A stretch of 45,096 nucleotides of DNA from Candidatus Pacearchaeota archaeon. Its GTDB lineage: Archaea; Nanobdellota; Nanobdellia; Pacearchaeales; UBA284. The translations under genes were made by a program, and so were the position numbers. The notes under the pieces are model-generated. The model saw only the letters and a program-made list of their open reading frames with translations. It was not told where the DNA came from and did no database searches. This document shows, piece after piece, positions 42,168 to 45,096 of this stretch. Each line of letters begins with the position of its first letter. Position 1 is the stretch's first letter. The stretch spans positions 1 through 45,096 of the forward strand of contig JAPLYB010000042.1 in NCBI GenBank assembly GCA_026395795.1, read 5' to 3'.

Positions 42168-43466
42168 TCAATTTGTAACTACCAGTCTCTCTATCTTTCT
42201 ATCTCCTTTATCATTAAAAATAAAATATACACCGGCTGGGAGATTTCCTTTTTTCCATTCCTTTTCGCTTATTACTCTTCCTGATGTGTTTACTCTTGCC
42301 CTTATTTGCTCTCTTACACCATAAAATATTGCTTCTTGTTTTGTCATTACTGTTTGATTTGAAGTTGTTGGTCCTAAACTTTTTGCTTCTGACTGAACTT
42401 GTTGATCTCTTCTTACAACCTCTTCCAAAGTGAGCGCTCTGCCGTATCCCCACATTTCTAATGTTTTATTCCCCTTTAAAGCATATAAAATACCATTACA
42501 AGAAACAAGATCTCCTCCTTTATTCACTCTTCTTCTTTTTCCAGAAGATCCAGTAGATGGTATAGTATCTAACTCGGTCCATTCATTTGATAATGGACTA
42601 TATCCAAAAGATTGTTGAGTATTTCCTCCTTTTAATGCCAAAAGTTTTCCATCAACCCAGGCCCCACTACCGCCATCTTTTAATCTCTTACTTTTTATTG
42701 AACCATTATGTCTCCCCATTAATGGCATTCCAGGCAATAATTTGCTATACCAAGTGTCTCCACTAACATCAAATTCAGCCATCTCATGATTAGATCCCGA
42801 ACTATACTTTGCTTTATGAGCATAAATTCTATTATTCCCATCATAAACTAAAAATGACCCCTCATTATATTTACCCATTCTTCCTGTTGGTGCATTAGGT
42901 AATTGAAACCAGGCATCTTTATTGACATCAAATTTCCAAAATTCTGTTTTATAGCCCCTTAAAACATAAACAAAATTTCCCTGTTCATTTTGAACAAAAA
43001 CCATATCATTTCCACCCTTAATTCTTTTTCCAGAAGGCCCATCAGGAATATCCGTTGTTCTTTCCCATGAACCACGCTTATACTTCCAAAAAGCATTTGT
43101 ATTATTTCCAACACTTAACAATACTTCTCCGTTGCCAATATAAACTCCCCTTGTTCCTTTAGAAGGGAATTTTCCATCCATATTTGGTATTTGGGCTAAT
43201 GATGTCCAAGTATTTTTTGAAGGATTATAAGCATAAAAATCTCCGGATTTGTTTCCTTTTCCAGCATAAATCTCTTGTTCCCCCGTAGATAACCAACCGC
43301 CTTGTTTAACACCATATTTTCCTGTTCCAATTGGCATTGGAGCAACTTCTGTCCATCTTTTTGGAGGTATCAAAGAATCATCAACAATACTAAAAGTACT
43401 TTTCATGCCCTTTTCTATTGGTGAAAATGCTAGTATTATTGATAACAAAGATGTGGCTATTGTCAT
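42168..43466 (-). CDS. Kelch-repeat exported protein with a T9SS-like C-terminal domain
   Basis: 432 aa with a short hydrophobic N-terminus, then about five to six Kelch-type beta-propeller blades (FYAYNPSKNTWTSLAQIPNM; FWKYKRGSWERTTDIPDG; FWKFDVNKDAWFQLPNAPTG; FGYSPLSNEWTELDTIPSTG). Residues ~385-432 (ARVNTSGRVISEKEWKKGNL, then AGVYFIFNDKGDRKIERLVV) resemble the C-terminal sorting domain of type IX secretion (TIGR04183-like), a system of Bacteroidota and related bacteria. It starts 27 bases after the 43493 gene, so both may share a transcript. Bacterial origin by transfer is inferred. Confidence 0.7.
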   Translation of the reverse strand: MTIATSLLSIILAFSPIEKGMKSTFSIVDDSLIPPKRWTEVAPMPIGTGKYGVKQGGWLSTGEQEIYAGKGNKSGDFYAYNPSKNTWTSLAQIPNMDGKFPSKGTRGVYIGNGEVLLSVGNNTNAFWKYKRGSWERTTDIPDGPSGKRIKGGNDMVFVQNEQGNFVYVLRGYKTEFWKFDVNKDAWFQLPNAPTGRMGKYNEGSFLVYDGNNRIYAHKAKYSSGSNHEMAEFDVSGDTWYSKLLPGMPLMGRHNGSIKSKRLKDGGSGAWVDGKLLALKGGNTQQSFGYSPLSNEWTELDTIPSTGSSGKRRRVNKGGDLVSCNGILYALKGNKTLEMWGYGRALTLEEVVRRDQQVQSEAKSLGPTTSNQTVMTKQEAIFYGVREQIRARVNTSGRVISEKEWKKGNLPAGVYFIFNDKGDRKIERLVVTN

Positions 43467-43492
43467 TTTTCTTATTCTTTTTTCTCACTCTT

Positions 43493-44905
43493 TTATCTTC
43501 TGGATTTTTTTCTTTCCAGATAACCTTGGTTAGGCTCTGGATTTAAAATATCTTTTCCTTTTTTAAGTAAAAAATTATCTGGAATTTCGACTTTAGTCTG
43601 TCTTGGCCCGTTAATCAGGTATTCATCTTTGGCACTTCCCCCTTTGTAAGCAGTCATATGTAAACTGCAAGAATGTGGTCCAAGAGTATCTGGTTTCCAT
43701 GGACTAAAGCTTAATTGTAGTTTTTGATTTGGAGAAAGATTCTCAACCATCGCTCTTGCACTATAAACTAAAGAATCTGGATTATTTCGGAATATAAAGA
43801 ATTTTCCAACTATAGAATCTATTGAAACATTTCCAGTATTTTCCAATGTTGCTTTGGGATTTACTGGTTGAGATTTTGGAATTGCTCCTACTGGAGAGTC
43901 TATTGAAACTGGTCTTGCATCAAATACGTTTACAAAGGTGTTACTGGTTTTGTAATCATTTTGATGAGAAGTATCTCCTGAGACCATCGTAGAACATTTT
44001 ACAGCATTATTTCCTCTTATTAATGGAATCCAATCTGAAAAACTTACCGAAGTAGATTCTCCTGGTTGAATCAAGTTGAATAAAGTGTCTCTTGAATAAT
44101 TAGAGCCGATTTTCATCCTAGCATTTCCTCCAGAAGCCTGGTTTCCATAATTCTTTATCCATGCTCCAGGCGTTATGACTTCTCCACTATCTGCAGAACC
44201 TGTTGGTGCAATGATTCGTGAAGCTCCAAAATCCCATATCGGAGTTTGGTTTACAACAAAACTATCTCTTGTGAAATAAGCAGTATCTTTAACTAATTGT
44301 GCATCAGTTCTTGTTGTATCAACTGTAAAATCAAGGTTTCTGAAAAAAGTAGTGTCTCCTTTCATTTTTTCTAATCTGATATGTGCCGGGCTCCCATGAG
44401 TAGCTTGTAATGTATCAAATTTAGAATGAACATCATAATACCAATAAAGAGACAAACCCGTGTCAACAGCAGTTGTTTCAGGGGCGTAATTGCCAATCCA
44501 ACTAATTGAATTTAAATTACCACTAAAATTAGTTTGGTCATAAACATTTTTGATGCATGCTGTGTGTTTATTAAGATGCAAATCTAAATATGGTGGGGGA
44601 CTTGATACAAGAACATCAAAAGTTTTTGCTTTTCCATTCAAATTCCAACCACCTAAAACATGAAGTGTTTCGCCTGGTTGTGGGTCAGGCTCCATATTTT
44701 CAGTACCCACCACCCATCTTCCACGAGAATTTGTTTTTGTTCTTAAAGTATCTATACTTCCTTTTGGCGTTCTATAGACTTTTAAACTACAATCAGGAGA
44801 ACTAACAAAACTTCCACCAATACCTATGCCTATAGCACTTCCAAATAATAAACAAGCTCCTGCTAGAAGAGATAATAATGTGAGTTTTGATTTTTTCTGA
44901 TTCAT
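43493..44905 (-). CDS. Exported CARDB-like protein, possibly bacterial in origin
   Basis: 470 aa: signal peptide (LTLLSLLAGACLLFGSAIGI), an N-terminal beta domain (CSLKVYRTPKGSIDTLRT), then two CARDB/Ig-like domains (ASRIIAPTGSADSGEVITPG, DARPVSIDSPVGAIPKSQPV) of the sort frequent in extracellular proteins of WOR-3-like and Bacteroidota-group bacteria. There is no C-terminal membrane helix, unlike the other surface proteins here; it ends in a basic tail (ERKKSRR). A TATA box (GTTTAAATATC) about 25 bases before the ATG gives an archaeal leaderless promoter. Function unknown. Confidence 0.65.
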   Translation of the reverse strand: MNQKKSKLTLLSLLAGACLLFGSAIGIGIGGSFVSSPDCSLKVYRTPKGSIDTLRTKTNSRGRWVVGTENMEPDPQPGETLHVLGGWNLNGKAKTFDVLVSSPPPYLDLHLNKHTACIKNVYDQTNFSGNLNSISWIGNYAPETTAVDTGLSLYWYYDVHSKFDTLQATHGSPAHIRLEKMKGDTTFFRNLDFTVDTTRTDAQLVKDTAYFTRDSFVVNQTPIWDFGASRIIAPTGSADSGEVITPGAWIKNYGNQASGGNARMKIGSNYSRDTLFNLIQPGESTSVSFSDWIPLIRGNNAVKCSTMVSGDTSHQNDYKTSNTFVNVFDARPVSIDSPVGAIPKSQPVNPKATLENTGNVSIDSIVGKFFIFRNNPDSLVYSARAMVENLSPNQKLQLSFSPWKPDTLGPHSCSLHMTAYKGGSAKDEYLINGPRQTKVEIPDNFLLKKGKDILNPEPNQGYLERKKSRR

Positions 44906-44973
44906 AAATTATAATAAGAAAAAGAGATATTTAAACTTTGTGTTTATGTTAAGCCATGTATTATCCCGAAACT

Positions 44974-45008
44974 ATTTCATAAGGCTGTTCTAGTTAGCCC
45001 TATGAAAT
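44974..45008. repeat. 13-bp inverted repeat over the start of the edge transposase gene
   Basis: ATTTCATAAGGCT (44974-44986) and AGCCCTATGAAAT (44996-45008) pair with one mismatch around a 9-nt loop. The right arm contains the ATG at 45002. It may be an insertion-sequence end or a control hairpin. Confidence 0.55.
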
Positions 45009-45096
45009 TGAACAAATCTAAGATAACGGAGACACTTAGAAAGCTAGCTGATGGAAAAACAGTTTATCAAGCAAGAAAGGTTGCTGGCATAAGCGT
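45002..45096 (+). CDS. Probable transposase (HTH start), cut by the window edge
   Basis: The 31 visible residues begin MKLNKSKITETLRKL and include TVYQARKVAGIS, an HTH segment like that at the N-terminus of IS481-type archaeal transposases (TYQARKIAGIS pattern). The catalytic core lies outside the window, so the family is tentative. Confidence 0.5.
   Translation, partial: MKLNKSKITETLRKLADGKTVYQARKVAGIS

Noticed and set aside
1-45096. CRISPR arrays
   Set aside because: No run of equal direct repeats with regular spacers was found; the repeats present are dispersed hairpins or coding duplications.

Overview
The window looks like a chromosome segment of an AT-rich archaeon, most likely of the DPANN superphylum (Pacearchaeota/Woesearchaeota-like; lineage is inference). 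Evidence: an archaeal-type uS2 with charged tails, an archaeal-type threonyl-tRNA synthetase with its own editing domain, many genes with a TATA box about 25 bases before the ATG (leaderless promoters), no encoded CCA on tRNAs, and many exported Asn/Ser/Thr-rich Ig-like proteins with a basic stop-transfer tail. DNA gyrase (gyrA, gyrB) of bacterial type is present, as in many euryarchaea and DPANN.

Layout. 1-4.7 kb: start of a DUF2080-like gene, tRNA-Ser(GCU), a CDGSH iron-sulfur protein, uS2, tRNA-Thr(CGU), a small conserved protein and thrS. 4.9-8.9 kb: an unrecognised exported protein and a membrane receptor-like protein with a degenerate class III cyclase domain. 8.9-11 kb: a tight three-gene operon (winged-HTH regulator, AbiEii/DUF6036-like nucleotidyltransferase, metallophosphoesterase) that resembles an AbiE-type toxin-antitoxin or defence module with an added phosphoesterase. 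11.5-14.5 kb: a large, probably highly expressed surface protein. 14.7-16.6 kb: an AbrB-PIN toxin-antitoxin pair embedded among three full or partial copies of a TtuA/Ncs6-like gene that has lost its PP-loop, then a ferredoxin. 16.8-32.6 kb: a surface-protein island on the + strand, led by a 2203-residue protein whose predicted cytoplasmic tail carries four helix-turn-helix motifs. 32.7-39.4 kb: the gyrB-Mth938-like-small ORF-gyrA cluster; gyrA holds a 466-residue HNH intein. 39.6-44.9 kb: a Cys-rich membrane protein and three exported proteins, two of them with C-termini like type IX secretion sorting tails (Kelch and CARDB-like architectures), probably acquired from bacteria. The right edge holds the start of a probable transposase.

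The most unusual non-coding signal is a family of about 54-bp elements, each made of two abutting hairpins with GC-containing 3-bp clamps and A-run/T-run stems. I find eight or nine copies. One is bracketed by a 14-bp repeat of a tRNA 3' end, one lies as a 108-nt double unit inside a gene copy, two end exactly at the start codons of gyrA and a membrane protein gene, and others sit in truncated ORFs. They behave like very small mobile or MITE/REP-like elements. All function calls come from reading motifs; no database search was possible.
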